Assembly: GCA_002477475.1 (NCBI GenBank)
Contig: DLPX01000004.1
Coordinates: 72,559 to 129,474 of the forward strand
From: Proteobacteria bacterium UBA7447
GTDB taxonomy: Bacteria; Pseudomonadota; Gammaproteobacteria; Arenicellales; UBA868
Direction: 5' to 3'
DNA length: 56,916 nucleotides
Positions 24,653 through 32,879 of this stretch are shown here, piece after piece. The translations under genes and the position numbers were made by a program. The stretch's first letter is position 1. Each line of letters begins with the position of its first letter. Under the pieces are notes generated by a model that saw only the letters and a list, made by a program, of their open reading frames with translations, had not been told where the DNA came from and ran no database searches.

Positions 24653-25897
24653 CTACCCCACACGGTCCGGTTCGGGTTTTGTCGGATCAAAACGCGTGTA
24701 GATCGGCATCAGCAGGAAGAAAGCGAAATACAGCACCAGACCAATCTGGGCCCAGATCACGTTCTCGAACACGAAGAGATCCACGTGACCGGGATTCTTG
24801 GTGCCAAGATATCCCAGCATGACAAAGGTCACCGCAAAAATCGTGAGCGCCGTTTTATACATCCAACCGCGGTAACGGATGGATCGTACTTTTGCACGAT
24901 CGAGCCACGGCAGGAAAAAAAACATCACGATCGCCGCGCCCATTGCGATAACGCCCCAAAGTTTGGCGCCGCCCGGCAGCCACTCAAAGGTGACGGCCCG
25001 AAGAATAGAGTAGTAAGGCGTCAGGTACCACAAAGGAACGATGTCCGGGGGCGTCTGTAGGATGTCCGCAGGGGCAAAGTTATCTTTCTCTAAAAACCAG
25101 CCACCAAACTCCGGCACAAAGAACACAATCCCAAGGAAGACCGTCATGAAAACCGCTATCCCGAAGGTATCTTTTACAGTGTAGTAGGGATGGAAAGGCA
25201 CTCCATCTACCGGATGGCCGTCTTTATCCTTGTTCTTTTTGATGTCAACGCCGTCAGGGTTGTTTGAGCCCACCTTGTGCAGCGCCACGATATGCAAATA
25301 CACCAGCAGGGCCAACAACAGCGGCAGCAGGATCACATGGAAGGCGAAGAAACGGTTCAGGGTAGCATCGGACACCACAAAGTCACCCCGAATCCACTCG
25401 GCCAAAGGCTCTCCGATCACCGGGATCGCGCCGAACAGCGAGATGATCACCTGCGCTCCCCAGTACGACATGTTCCCCCAGGGCAACAGATAACCGAAGA
25501 ATGCCTCGGCCATCAGGGCAACGTAAATCACCATGCCCAGCAGCCAAATCAGTTCACGAGGCTTGCGGTGTGAACCATACAGCATCGCCCGGAACATATG
25601 CAGATACACCACGAGAAAGAACATCGAGGCGCCCACCCCATGCAGGTAGCGCACAAACCAGCCGGCGGGAACATCCCGCATGATGTACTCGACTGATGCG
25701 AACGCGAGATCGGCATCAGGTTTGTAGTGCATGGTCAGGATAATCCCGGTGACAATCTGCAGCACCAGCACCACCAATGACAAAGCACCGAAGTAATACC
25801 AGAAGTTGAAATTCTTGGGCGCATAGTACTGCGCCATGTGTTCGTTCCAGACCTTCGACAGGGGGAAGCGGTCATCAATCCAGTTGATCAGGCTCAT
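24653..25897 (-). CDS. petB: Ubiquinol-cytochrome c reductase, cytochrome b subunit
   Basis: A 414-residue polytopic cytochrome b with eight helices. Haem-binding His pairs lie in GVGASMFFLVVYLHMF and FFAFHVILLPLLLALLVYLHIVALH. The quinol-oxidation loop has the PEFGGWFLE form of the PEWY motif near residue 270; the change from PEWY to PEFG is worth noting. WGAQVIISLFGAIPVIGE is the conserved cd region. Length fits the bacterial family. It overlaps the petA stop by 4 nt. Confidence 0.95.
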   Translation of the reverse strand: MSLINWIDDRFPLSKVWNEHMAQYYAPKNFNFWYYFGALSLVVLVLQIVTGIILTMHYKPDADLAFASVEYIMRDVPAGWFVRYLHGVGASMFFLVVYLHMFRAMLYGSHRKPRELIWLLGMVIYVALMAEAFFGYLLPWGNMSYWGAQVIISLFGAIPVIGEPLAEWIRGDFVVSDATLNRFFAFHVILLPLLLALLVYLHIVALHKVGSNNPDGVDIKKNKDKDGHPVDGVPFHPYYTVKDTFGIAVFMTVFLGIVFFVPEFGGWFLEKDNFAPADILQTPPDIVPLWYLTPYYSILRAVTFEWLPGGAKLWGVIAMGAAIVMFFFLPWLDRAKVRSIRYRGWMYKTALTIFAVTFVMLGYLGTKNPGHVDLFVFENVIWAQIGLVLYFAFFLLMPIYTRFDPTKPEPDRVG

Positions 25898-26496
25898 GCC
25901 GTCGCCTCCGTTTCGTCAGCACCGATCACGATGCGGTTTTCAGAAACATAGGAATGTGGCGGCACCACCAGGTTGGTCGGTGCCGGGACGTTCTTGTAGA
26001 CGCGACCCGAGAGATCAAACTTGGATCCATGGCAGGGACAGAAGAAACCACCGACCCAATCATCTCCCAGTCCGGACGATCCCCCTTTATCGAATGCTTT
26101 GCTCGGGGCGCAGCCCAAATGAGTACAGACGCCGAGCACCACAAGCACATCCGGTCGAATCGATCGATGTGCATTCTGAGCATACGCGGGCTGCTGCTCC
26201 ACGACCTGCGAGTCTGGATCGGATAACTGGCCCGTTACCGCAGCCATCTCCTCGAGCATTTGGTCGGTGCGGCGGAGAATCCAGACTGGCTTGCCGCGCC
26301 ACTCGACTACTTTCATCTGGCCCGGAGCCAGATCGTCGATCTCGACCTCGACTGGCGCCCCTGCAGCGAGTGCACGCGCACTGGGTTTCATACTTGCAAC
26401 CAGTGGTACAGCAAGCGCCGCCGCTCCGGCAAGGCCAACACCCTTGGTAACAGTTGTGAGCAGGCGACGCCTGCCGCTGTTTACTTCGTCAGTCAT
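25894..26496 (-). CDS. petA: Ubiquinol-cytochrome c reductase, Rieske iron-sulfur subunit
   Basis: A 200-residue Rieske protein of bc1. A twin-arginine-type N-terminus (GRRRLLTTVTKGVGLAGAAALAV) serves as membrane anchor. The cluster ligands are in CTHLGCAPSKAFD near 133 and CPCHGSKFD near 158, with the disulfide Cys in each motif. It is the first gene of petABC, behind an extended -10 promoter. The arrangement petABC-sspAB matches other gammaproteobacteria. Confidence 0.96.
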   Translation of the reverse strand: MTDEVNSGRRRLLTTVTKGVGLAGAAALAVPLVASMKPSARALAAGAPVEVEIDDLAPGQMKVVEWRGKPVWILRRTDQMLEEMAAVTGQLSDPDSQVVEQQPAYAQNAHRSIRPDVLVVLGVCTHLGCAPSKAFDKGGSSGLGDDWVGGFFCPCHGSKFDLSGRVYKNVPAPTNLVVPPHSYVSENRIVIGADETEATA

Positions 26497-26565
26497 GACA
26501 ACCTCTGTTTAGATCAGAAAATGGATCGGGAGTACCAGCTAGCGGCTCCCTAAAAAAACGCAGCG

Positions 26566-26574
26566 ATTATAGCA
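26566..26574 (-). promoter_or_regulatory. Extended -10 promoter of petABC
   Basis: The minus strand reads TGCTATAAT, a perfect extended -10 (TGnTATAAT); no good -35 is seen, as expected for this class. It is 70 bp upstream of petA. In the predicted leader, an imperfect hairpin (GGGAG...CTCCC, plus 26528-26550) could influence translation. Confidence 0.55.
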
Positions 26575-26597
26575 AATTGACGTCTTTTTCCCGTACT

Positions 26598-28433
26598 TTA
26601 AGAGCCTTTTTGGGCGCCGATTGCGACTTCGAGCGCCCTGATTCGGGAGGGAAAGAAAAAGGCCTCGGTACGCAGTTCATCCCAGAATCGGTTGAGCGCG
26701 GAACGTGCCATCTCGGTAAGTCCGGGGAGATTCATCTCACGGGCCAGTTCAAGACTCACTTCAATCAATACCGCATCGCCCGCCGGCATTGCCTCATCCC
26801 GCAGCACTTCGTGAAGTTCGCTTCCTTTCAGCAGCGGATCCCGCTCCCGTTGCCAGCCATTTGATCGGTGAAAATCCCGCCAGGCGGCCAGCACGATCTG
26901 ATGGGCCAATTCCGCATCACCGGGTGTGTTGGCCCAGCGACTGAAAGCCAGCATAGCCCGCGCGGTCAAAGCGTAATCCGACAGGGCAACTGTTCCCAAC
27001 GCGGCGCCGCCAGATATTGCGCGAAACAGCTGATCTCCGTCCCAAAGGACCGTCTCGATATAGCGTTTGATGCGTCTGGCGGTCTGCGCATAGATCGCCT
27101 CGCCGGATTGACGCGCTCCAGCAATAAAGGCCTCCATCGCGAGCGCATTCCAGCCAGCCAACACTTTGTCATCGACCGGCAACGAACGATCACTTCGCAA
27201 CCCTCGCAGTTTGCCCATGGCCGAGGCAAGTGTGCGCTCAATCTCATCCGGCGCCCAACCCAATTGCATCGCGGCCAATTCCGGAGGCGCCTGATTGACC
27301 AGCAGATGCCCGTAATCAAATGCAGCCGCATCGGGCAGGGACCACACTGCTCTCAGTACCCGCTCTTCATCTGGGGTCAGCGCCTGCGCCAACGCGTCGT
27401 CGTCAAAAAGATAGTAGGCGCCTTCCCGGCCGAGCTTATCGATCGCCGACAGCGAGGCGATCATGGTCCCGTTATTGCCCTGCATCGCCGTCAGCATGAA
27501 GTCGAGCGCAGCGAAACCCACCGCTGAATAATCTGCCCTGCCGAGCACCCTGCCCGCATTCAGATAAAGCTTCGCCAGCTGAGCATTGTCGTAAAGCATC
27601 TTTTCAAAATGCGGGACACTCCAGCCCGGATCCACCGTGTATCGAAAAAACCCACTCCCCACATGATCGTGGAGTCCGCGTTGGGCCATTGCATCAAGTG
27701 TGGTTTCCAGAACCTCGCGGATCTGCGCGTTCGGTGTGTGGTCATAACGATGCAGGAGATAGTCCAACTGGGGCACATGCGGAAACCGGCTCTGATTGCC
27801 GAAACCTCCTTCAAAGGTGTCTGCCACCCCCAGCGTCATCTCTTCAAAGATGTTGCCAAGAGCCAGAACCGCGGCCGCATCAAGATCAGCAGATCTATCG
27901 GCAAAACCATTGGGTCCATGCTGGCGTGCGACCGCCGCGATACGCTGGGGATCTTCGCGCCACAATGCATGAATCTTGCCGATCACCTCGGCAAATGACT
28001 CGGGTGGCACGTAAAGCACCGCATACAGCGGATAACCTTCCGGCGTCAGAAAGACATTAAGGGGCCAGCCCCCTCGTCCCTGGGTGGACTGGACAAACGC
28101 CATCAATGCCTCATCCAGCGCCGGCTGCAGTTCGCGGTCCACTTTGACGGGAATGAAGTGACGATTGAGAATCTTTGCGATGTCGGGGTGTTTATAACTC
28201 TCATCCTGCATCACATGACACCAGTGGCAGGAAAAATACCCCACCGAGACATACACCAGCTTGTTCTCGCGCTGCGCAGCAGCAAAGGCCTCGGGGCCCC
28301 ATTCCTGCCAGGCCACCGGATCATCGCCATGCAAAGCCAGGTAGGGTGATGGATGGGATGCAAGCTCGTTGTTGAGTGCGACCGCCTGCCCGACCAGGCA
28401 ACACCACAGCACCAGGCCGGCAATGAGTTTCAC
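26598..28433 (-). CDS. Exported thioredoxin-fold DUF255 protein (YyaL/SSP411-like)
   Basis: A 611-residue protein. A signal peptide (LIAGLVLWCCLVGQAVA) leads into a DUF255 thioredoxin-like domain: LASHPSPYLALHGDDPVAWQEW near residues 24-45, then YFSCHWCHVM with Cys69 and Cys72 in place of the thioredoxin C-x-x-C. A (alpha/alpha)6-barrel region from about 190 on resembles N-acylglucosamine epimerase folds, with DHVGSGFFRYTVDPGWSVPHFEKMLYDNA. This two-domain family is widespread and lacks a firm role. GTG start at 28433 overlaps the prlC stop by 4 nt. Confidence 0.88.
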   Translation of the reverse strand: MKLIAGLVLWCCLVGQAVALNNELASHPSPYLALHGDDPVAWQEWGPEAFAAAQRENKLVYVSVGYFSCHWCHVMQDESYKHPDIAKILNRHFIPVKVDRELQPALDEALMAFVQSTQGRGGWPLNVFLTPEGYPLYAVLYVPPESFAEVIGKIHALWREDPQRIAAVARQHGPNGFADRSADLDAAAVLALGNIFEEMTLGVADTFEGGFGNQSRFPHVPQLDYLLHRYDHTPNAQIREVLETTLDAMAQRGLHDHVGSGFFRYTVDPGWSVPHFEKMLYDNAQLAKLYLNAGRVLGRADYSAVGFAALDFMLTAMQGNNGTMIASLSAIDKLGREGAYYLFDDDALAQALTPDEERVLRAVWSLPDAAAFDYGHLLVNQAPPELAAMQLGWAPDEIERTLASAMGKLRGLRSDRSLPVDDKVLAGWNALAMEAFIAGARQSGEAIYAQTARRIKRYIETVLWDGDQLFRAISGGAALGTVALSDYALTARAMLAFSRWANTPGDAELAHQIVLAAWRDFHRSNGWQRERDPLLKGSELHEVLRDEAMPAGDAVLIEVSLELAREMNLPGLTEMARSALNRFWDELRTEAFFFPSRIRALEVAIGAQKGS

Positions 28434-30496
28434 GAGTCCAGGCCCGAATGACGCAACAGGGCATCGATCTTCGGTGCTCTGCCCCGAAAAGCCGTGAAGT
28501 TCTCCAGAGGCTCGTTGACTCCTCCTGAGGCCAGCACATTCTCAACAAAGTCACGCCCGCTTTGCTCATCAAAAATGCCCTGATCTTCAAAGCGGCTGAA
28601 GGCATCAGCCGACAAAACCTCGGCCCACTTGTAACTGTAATAACCCGCTGCATAGCCTCCGGCAAAGATGTGCGAAAAACTGTTCTGGAAGCGATTGAAA
28701 TCGGGCGGAATCAACACGGCGACGTCTTTTCTTACGGCGTCCAGCCGTGCTTGGATCTCTCCGGTTGAGGTGGTGGGTCCTGCCTCGTGCAATGCCATAT
28801 CAAACGCGGAAAACTCAATCTGACGCAGCATCTGCATCGCACTTTGAAAGTTGCGCGCGCCCCGCATGCGCTCAAGAAGTTCCGCTGGCAGAGGCTCGCC
28901 GGTTTCGTAGTGTCCTGAGATTTTATTGAGCGCTTCGGTTTCCCAGCACCAGTTCTCCAGAAACTGACTGGGCAGTTCTACCGCATCCCAGGGGACACCA
29001 TTGATACCTGCAACCGCGGGTTCATCCACCTGCGTCAATAAATGATGCAGTCCATGGCCGAACTCATGGAAAAGCGTGACGACATCATCGTGCGTCAAAA
29101 GCGAGGGCTTATCACCAACAGGGGGGATGAAGTTGCAGGTCAAAAAAGCCGCCGGACTCTGAATGCTGCCGTCAGCCAAGCGGCGTCGACCGATACAGTC
29201 GGCCATCCAGGCGCCTCCGCGTTTGTGGGCACGTGCAAAAAGATCCAGGAAAAAACATCCCCGAACTGAACCGTCCTCGCTCAGTAATTCAAAGTACTGA
29301 ACGTCCTCGTGCCAGGGGCTGGCACAGACCGCCTGTCGCACCGTGACGCCGAAAAGTTTCCGGGCGACAAAAAAGAGGCCCTCCAGCACCTTCGGCAACG
29401 GAAAATAAGGACGGATAGCCTCATCGCTAAAGGAATACAGCGACTGTTTCAGTTTTTCCGAGTAAAAAGCGATATCCCAGGCTTCAAGATGCTCTTCGCC
29501 ATATTCTTCCAGGGCAAACTGCCGCAGTGATTCGAGCTCTTTAGCACCGGCAGCTTTGGCGCAATCTGCCAGCGTTCGGAGAAAGGTGCTGACCTCCTCG
29601 GCAGAACCCGCCATCCGGCCCTCAAGGGCATACTGCGCATAGTGCGCAAATCCCAGAAGTGATGCCATCTCAGCACGGAGCCTCAGTATCCGTACCATCA
29701 GGGGGCCGTTGTCGAACTGTCCGGCGTCAGGGCCCTGGTCGCTGGCCCGGGTCACATACGCTTCGTACATCTTCTGACGAAGCGCTCGGTTTTCACAAAA
29801 CATCATGAAGGGAATATAGGACGGCGCCTGTAATGAAAACCGCCAACCGTCCAGAGAAGCGTCCTTGGCAGTCTGTCGCGCGAGTTCGACCACGCTTTGC
29901 GGCAGACCTTGAAGATCGCTTTCAGCGTTGATATCCAACACCCAATGATCTGTGGCATCCATCAGGTTCTGGTCGAACTGATTACACAACGTCGACAACT
30001 CGCTCACGATCTCGCGAAACCTTTCCCGGTCCGGCCCCTCAAGCTCGGCGCCGGACAAGCGAAAATCCCTTAAGGCATTTTTGACAATCTTTTGGCGAGC
30101 TGCAGACAGTGTATTGAAGTCATCGCCATCCGCGATTTTGCGATAACCCTCAAACAGGCTGAGATTCTGTCCCACCTCGCTATGAAAGGCGCTCAGTTTG
30201 GGCAAGCAGGCCTCGACCGCGGAACGAAATTTGTCCGTATCACGCACAGCATTGAGGTGCGAAACCGGCGCCCAGACCCTTTCGACGTACTCTTCTATGT
30301 CCTGAAGTTCGCTGGCGACCGAGGTCCAGCTCGCGGTTGGGCACTGCGTCTCGATAGCCGCTATCTTGGCGCGACTGGTCACAAGGGCGGCATCCAAAGC
30401 CTGCTCCACCTGCCCTGCCGAAATCTCAGCAAACCTCGGCACTCCTGAAAGATCCAAAAGAGGGTTTTCAGTCGTCGGTTGATCGTTCTGGCTCAA
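28430..30496 (-). CDS. prlC: Oligopeptidase A (M3 family)
   Basis: A 688-residue zinc metallopeptidase degrading short peptides, including cleaved signal peptides. The zinc site is LFHEFGHGLHHLL near residue 473, with the third ligand Glu about 25 residues later (GVPWDAVELPSQFLENW). Length and the late FSHIFAGGYAAGYYSYKWAE region are typical of PrlC/Dcp-like enzymes. The start is TTG (30496) with a GAGGTG ribosome site. A sigma-32-like promoter precedes it. The DUF255 gene follows with a 4-nt overlap. Confidence 0.94.
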   Translation of the reverse strand: MSQNDQPTTENPLLDLSGVPRFAEISAGQVEQALDAALVTSRAKIAAIETQCPTASWTSVASELQDIEEYVERVWAPVSHLNAVRDTDKFRSAVEACLPKLSAFHSEVGQNLSLFEGYRKIADGDDFNTLSAARQKIVKNALRDFRLSGAELEGPDRERFREIVSELSTLCNQFDQNLMDATDHWVLDINAESDLQGLPQSVVELARQTAKDASLDGWRFSLQAPSYIPFMMFCENRALRQKMYEAYVTRASDQGPDAGQFDNGPLMVRILRLRAEMASLLGFAHYAQYALEGRMAGSAEEVSTFLRTLADCAKAAGAKELESLRQFALEEYGEEHLEAWDIAFYSEKLKQSLYSFSDEAIRPYFPLPKVLEGLFFVARKLFGVTVRQAVCASPWHEDVQYFELLSEDGSVRGCFFLDLFARAHKRGGAWMADCIGRRRLADGSIQSPAAFLTCNFIPPVGDKPSLLTHDDVVTLFHEFGHGLHHLLTQVDEPAVAGINGVPWDAVELPSQFLENWCWETEALNKISGHYETGEPLPAELLERMRGARNFQSAMQMLRQIEFSAFDMALHEAGPTTSTGEIQARLDAVRKDVAVLIPPDFNRFQNSFSHIFAGGYAAGYYSYKWAEVLSADAFSRFEDQGIFDEQSGRDFVENVLASGGVNEPLENFTAFRGRAPKIDALLRHSGLDS

Positions 30497-30530
30497 AAGT
30501 CCACCTCGAAGATAAAGTCTCTATGATTCC

Positions 30531-30559
30531 TATATGGGGCCGTCGAAGACTTTATCAAA
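30531..30559 (-). promoter_or_regulatory. Sigma-32-like promoter of prlC
   Basis: The minus strand has TTTGATA, 13 nt, then CCCCATATA. The -10 matches the RpoH consensus perfectly and the -35 matches CTTGAAA at five of seven positions; spacing equals that at hslV. prlC is a known heat-shock gene in E. coli, so the match is biologically sensible. It lies 35 bp upstream of the TTG start. Confidence 0.65.
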
Positions 30560-30617
30560 CACACGCCCGTATCAGCCCCACCACATAAATGGTTTAGGCA
30601 GGACCACAACGGATAAA

Positions 30618-31979
30618 ATGCGTCGGATGAGTACACATTATGATTTTCTGGTCATTGGTGGAGGCAGCGGCGGCATTGCCGGGGCACGGCGAGCCGCCCA
30701 GTATGGCGCCCGGGTGGCGTTGATCGAGGCGGGACCGCTTGGCGGCACGTGCGTCAATGTGGGTTGTGTTCCCAAAAAAATCATGTGGAACGCGGCTCAC
30801 TTCGCAGACGCGCTCGCCATTTCCCAGGACTACGGTTTCAAGTTGCCCGAGGCGGAATTCAACTGGGCCTCTTTCAAGAAGACGCGGGATGCCTATGTGG
30901 AACGGCTGAACGGCATCTATCTTCGTAACCTCGACGGATCCGGAGTTGATCTCTTTCAGGGCTGGGCAAGCTTTGAGTCCTCCCACCAGATAAGGGTGGG
31001 GGATACCCTTTTAAGTGCAGACCATATTCTCATTGCCACTGGCGGCAGGCCCACGATTCCCGATCTGCCGGGTGCTGAACTAGGTATCACCAGCGACGGC
31101 TTTTTTGAATTGACCGAGCAGCCCAAGCGCCCGCTCGTGATCGGCGCAGGTTACATTGCAACGGAACTCGCCGGTGTTCTCCATTCGCTGGGCTCAGACG
31201 TCACGATGCTTCTGCGCAAGGACATTCTGCTGCGCGGATTTGACACCACGCTGAGGGAGGCTGTCATGGATGAAATGCAGTCTGCCGGTGTCAACATCCT
31301 GACCTGCATCCAGATGGAAAGCATAGGACGTGAGGACAACGGCCGTTTGGCGGTCCACCGACAGGATGGAGAAGTCATCAGTGGTTTTGACTGCGTGCTG
31401 TTTGCTATCGGGCGAGATCCTGTCACCGACGGCATCGGGCTTGAGCATACCGGGATTGAGGCGGATCCAGCCGGTTTTATCCCCACCGACGAATGGCAGA
31501 ACACAGTTGTCTCAGGTCTTTACGCTGTGGGCGATGTTACCGGTCGCCAGGCGCTCACCCCTGTCGCGATCGCGGCCGCCCGTCGTCTGTCAGACCGTCT
31601 TTTTGGAGGCCAGAACCAGGCAAAGCTCGACTATGAAAACATTCCCACTGTGGTGTTCTCCCACCCGCCAATCGGTACGGTCGGCCTCACCGAGGACGAA
31701 GCCAAGTCACGCTATGGAGAGGACGGCGTCAAGGTCTACCAGAATCGTTTTACCGATATGTACTATGCCGTGACCCCCCAGCGTGTCCCGACAATCGTGA
31801 AGCTGGTTGTGACTGGATCAGAGGAGAAAATCGTCGGATGCCATGTGGTTGGACGAGCCGCCGATGAGATGATCCAAGGCTTTGCAGTCGCGGTAAAAAT
31901 GGGAGCGGCTAAGGCAGATTTCGACAATACCGTGGCGATTCATCCGACGGCCGCCGAAGAGCTCGTTACTTTGCGCTAG
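30618..31979 (+). CDS. gor: Glutathione-disulfide reductase
   Basis: A 453-residue FAD/NADPH disulfide reductase. FAD-binding DFLVIGGGSGGIAGARRAAQ lies near residues 9-28, the redox pair is GGTCVNVGCVPKK (Cys45, Cys50), the NADPH motif GAGYIATELAGVLHSLG lies near 176-192, and the acid-base His is in AIHPTAAEELVTLR at the end. ATG 30618 has GGA at good spacing; ATG 30627 (MSTHYDFL) is equally plausible by family alignment. It is divergent from prlC. Confidence 0.94.
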   Translation: MRRMSTHYDFLVIGGGSGGIAGARRAAQYGARVALIEAGPLGGTCVNVGCVPKKIMWNAAHFADALAISQDYGFKLPEAEFNWASFKKTRDAYVERLNGIYLRNLDGSGVDLFQGWASFESSHQIRVGDTLLSADHILIATGGRPTIPDLPGAELGITSDGFFELTEQPKRPLVIGAGYIATELAGVLHSLGSDVTMLLRKDILLRGFDTTLREAVMDEMQSAGVNILTCIQMESIGREDNGRLAVHRQDGEVISGFDCVLFAIGRDPVTDGIGLEHTGIEADPAGFIPTDEWQNTVVSGLYAVGDVTGRQALTPVAIAAARRLSDRLFGGQNQAKLDYENIPTVVFSHPPIGTVGLTEDEAKSRYGEDGVKVYQNRFTDMYYAVTPQRVPTIVKLVVTGSEEKIVGCHVVGRAADEMIQGFAVAVKMGAAKADFDNTVAIHPTAAEELVTLR

Positions 31980-32067
31980 GCACAGATCCTGGTGAGATCT
32001 GCCGGGCAGTTCGCTGTGGTAGCCCTCCGCTACAATCTGCCGATACCGATACAGAGGCAATAAAGAA

Positions 32068-32850
32068 ATGGCTTGGTGGGGAAAACTGCTCGGCGGCGCG
32101 TTGGGCTTCATGATGGGAGGACCTCTCGGCGCCCTGCTTGGTGGGACCATCGGCCATCAGTTCGATAACGGAATGGCCGGTGCCAGCCGCATGGGCATCG
32201 GAGACAACGAGCGCACCCAGGCGGCGTTTTTCACCGCGACCTTCTCGGTGATGGGCTACATCGCCAAAGCAGATGGACGGGTCTCTGAGCATGAAATCCA
32301 GGCCGCTCGCAGTCTGATGCAGCAGATGCGGCTCAATGACGCCCAGAAAAAGGCCGCGATTGACCTTTTCCAAAAAGGCAAGGAAGCAGACTTTCCCTTG
32401 GACGAAGTACTGCAGCAGTTTCGCAGTGAGTGCCATCGGCGGACCACGCTGTTGCGGATGTTCTTCGAAATTCAGGTTCAGGCAGCGATGGCGGATGGAC
32501 GCATGGATCCTGCAGAAAGTCACGTACTGCATCATGTCGGCCAGGTGCTTGGCTTTGATGTGGGCCAGATTGAACAGCTGATCCACTTCGTGACCAGTGC
32601 CGCAGGTGGCCATGCACCGGGCCAGTCTGTCCAGCCGATCGCTGAAGCCTACAAGGTGCTCGGCGTGCAGCAAAGTGCCAGCGATGCCGAGGTAAAAAAG
32701 GCGTACCGCCGCCTGACCAACCAGCATCATCCCGATAAGCTCGTGGCCAAGGGTATGCCCGAAGAAATGGTGAAATTGGCAAATGAAAAAACCCAGGAGA
32801 TTCGAAGGGCCTGGGAGCGCATCCGCGATCATCGCAAGGCGCAGGCCTAA
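32068..32850 (+). CDS. djlA: Membrane-anchored co-chaperone DjlA
   Basis: A 260-residue protein. A glycine-rich N-terminal membrane segment (LGGALGFMMGGPLGALLGGTIG, with GG repeats) is followed by a TerB-like helical domain near 50-180 and a C-terminal J domain with QHHPDKL (His-Pro-Asp near 221-223). DjlA works with DnaK and can signal through capsule regulators in enterics. The ATG at 32068 follows AATAAAGAA. It is 88 bp after gor, in which a TACAAT at about 32033 could act as a -10. Confidence 0.92.
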   Translation: MAWWGKLLGGALGFMMGGPLGALLGGTIGHQFDNGMAGASRMGIGDNERTQAAFFTATFSVMGYIAKADGRVSEHEIQAARSLMQQMRLNDAQKKAAIDLFQKGKEADFPLDEVLQQFRSECHRRTTLLRMFFEIQVQAAMADGRMDPAESHVLHHVGQVLGFDVGQIEQLIHFVTSAAGGHAPGQSVQPIAEAYKVLGVQQSASDAEVKKAYRRLTNQHHPDKLVAKGMPEEMVKLANEKTQEIRRAWERIRDHRKAQA

Positions 32851-32879
32851 GCGGCAAAAAGATTGCGCAGCATAAGCCG

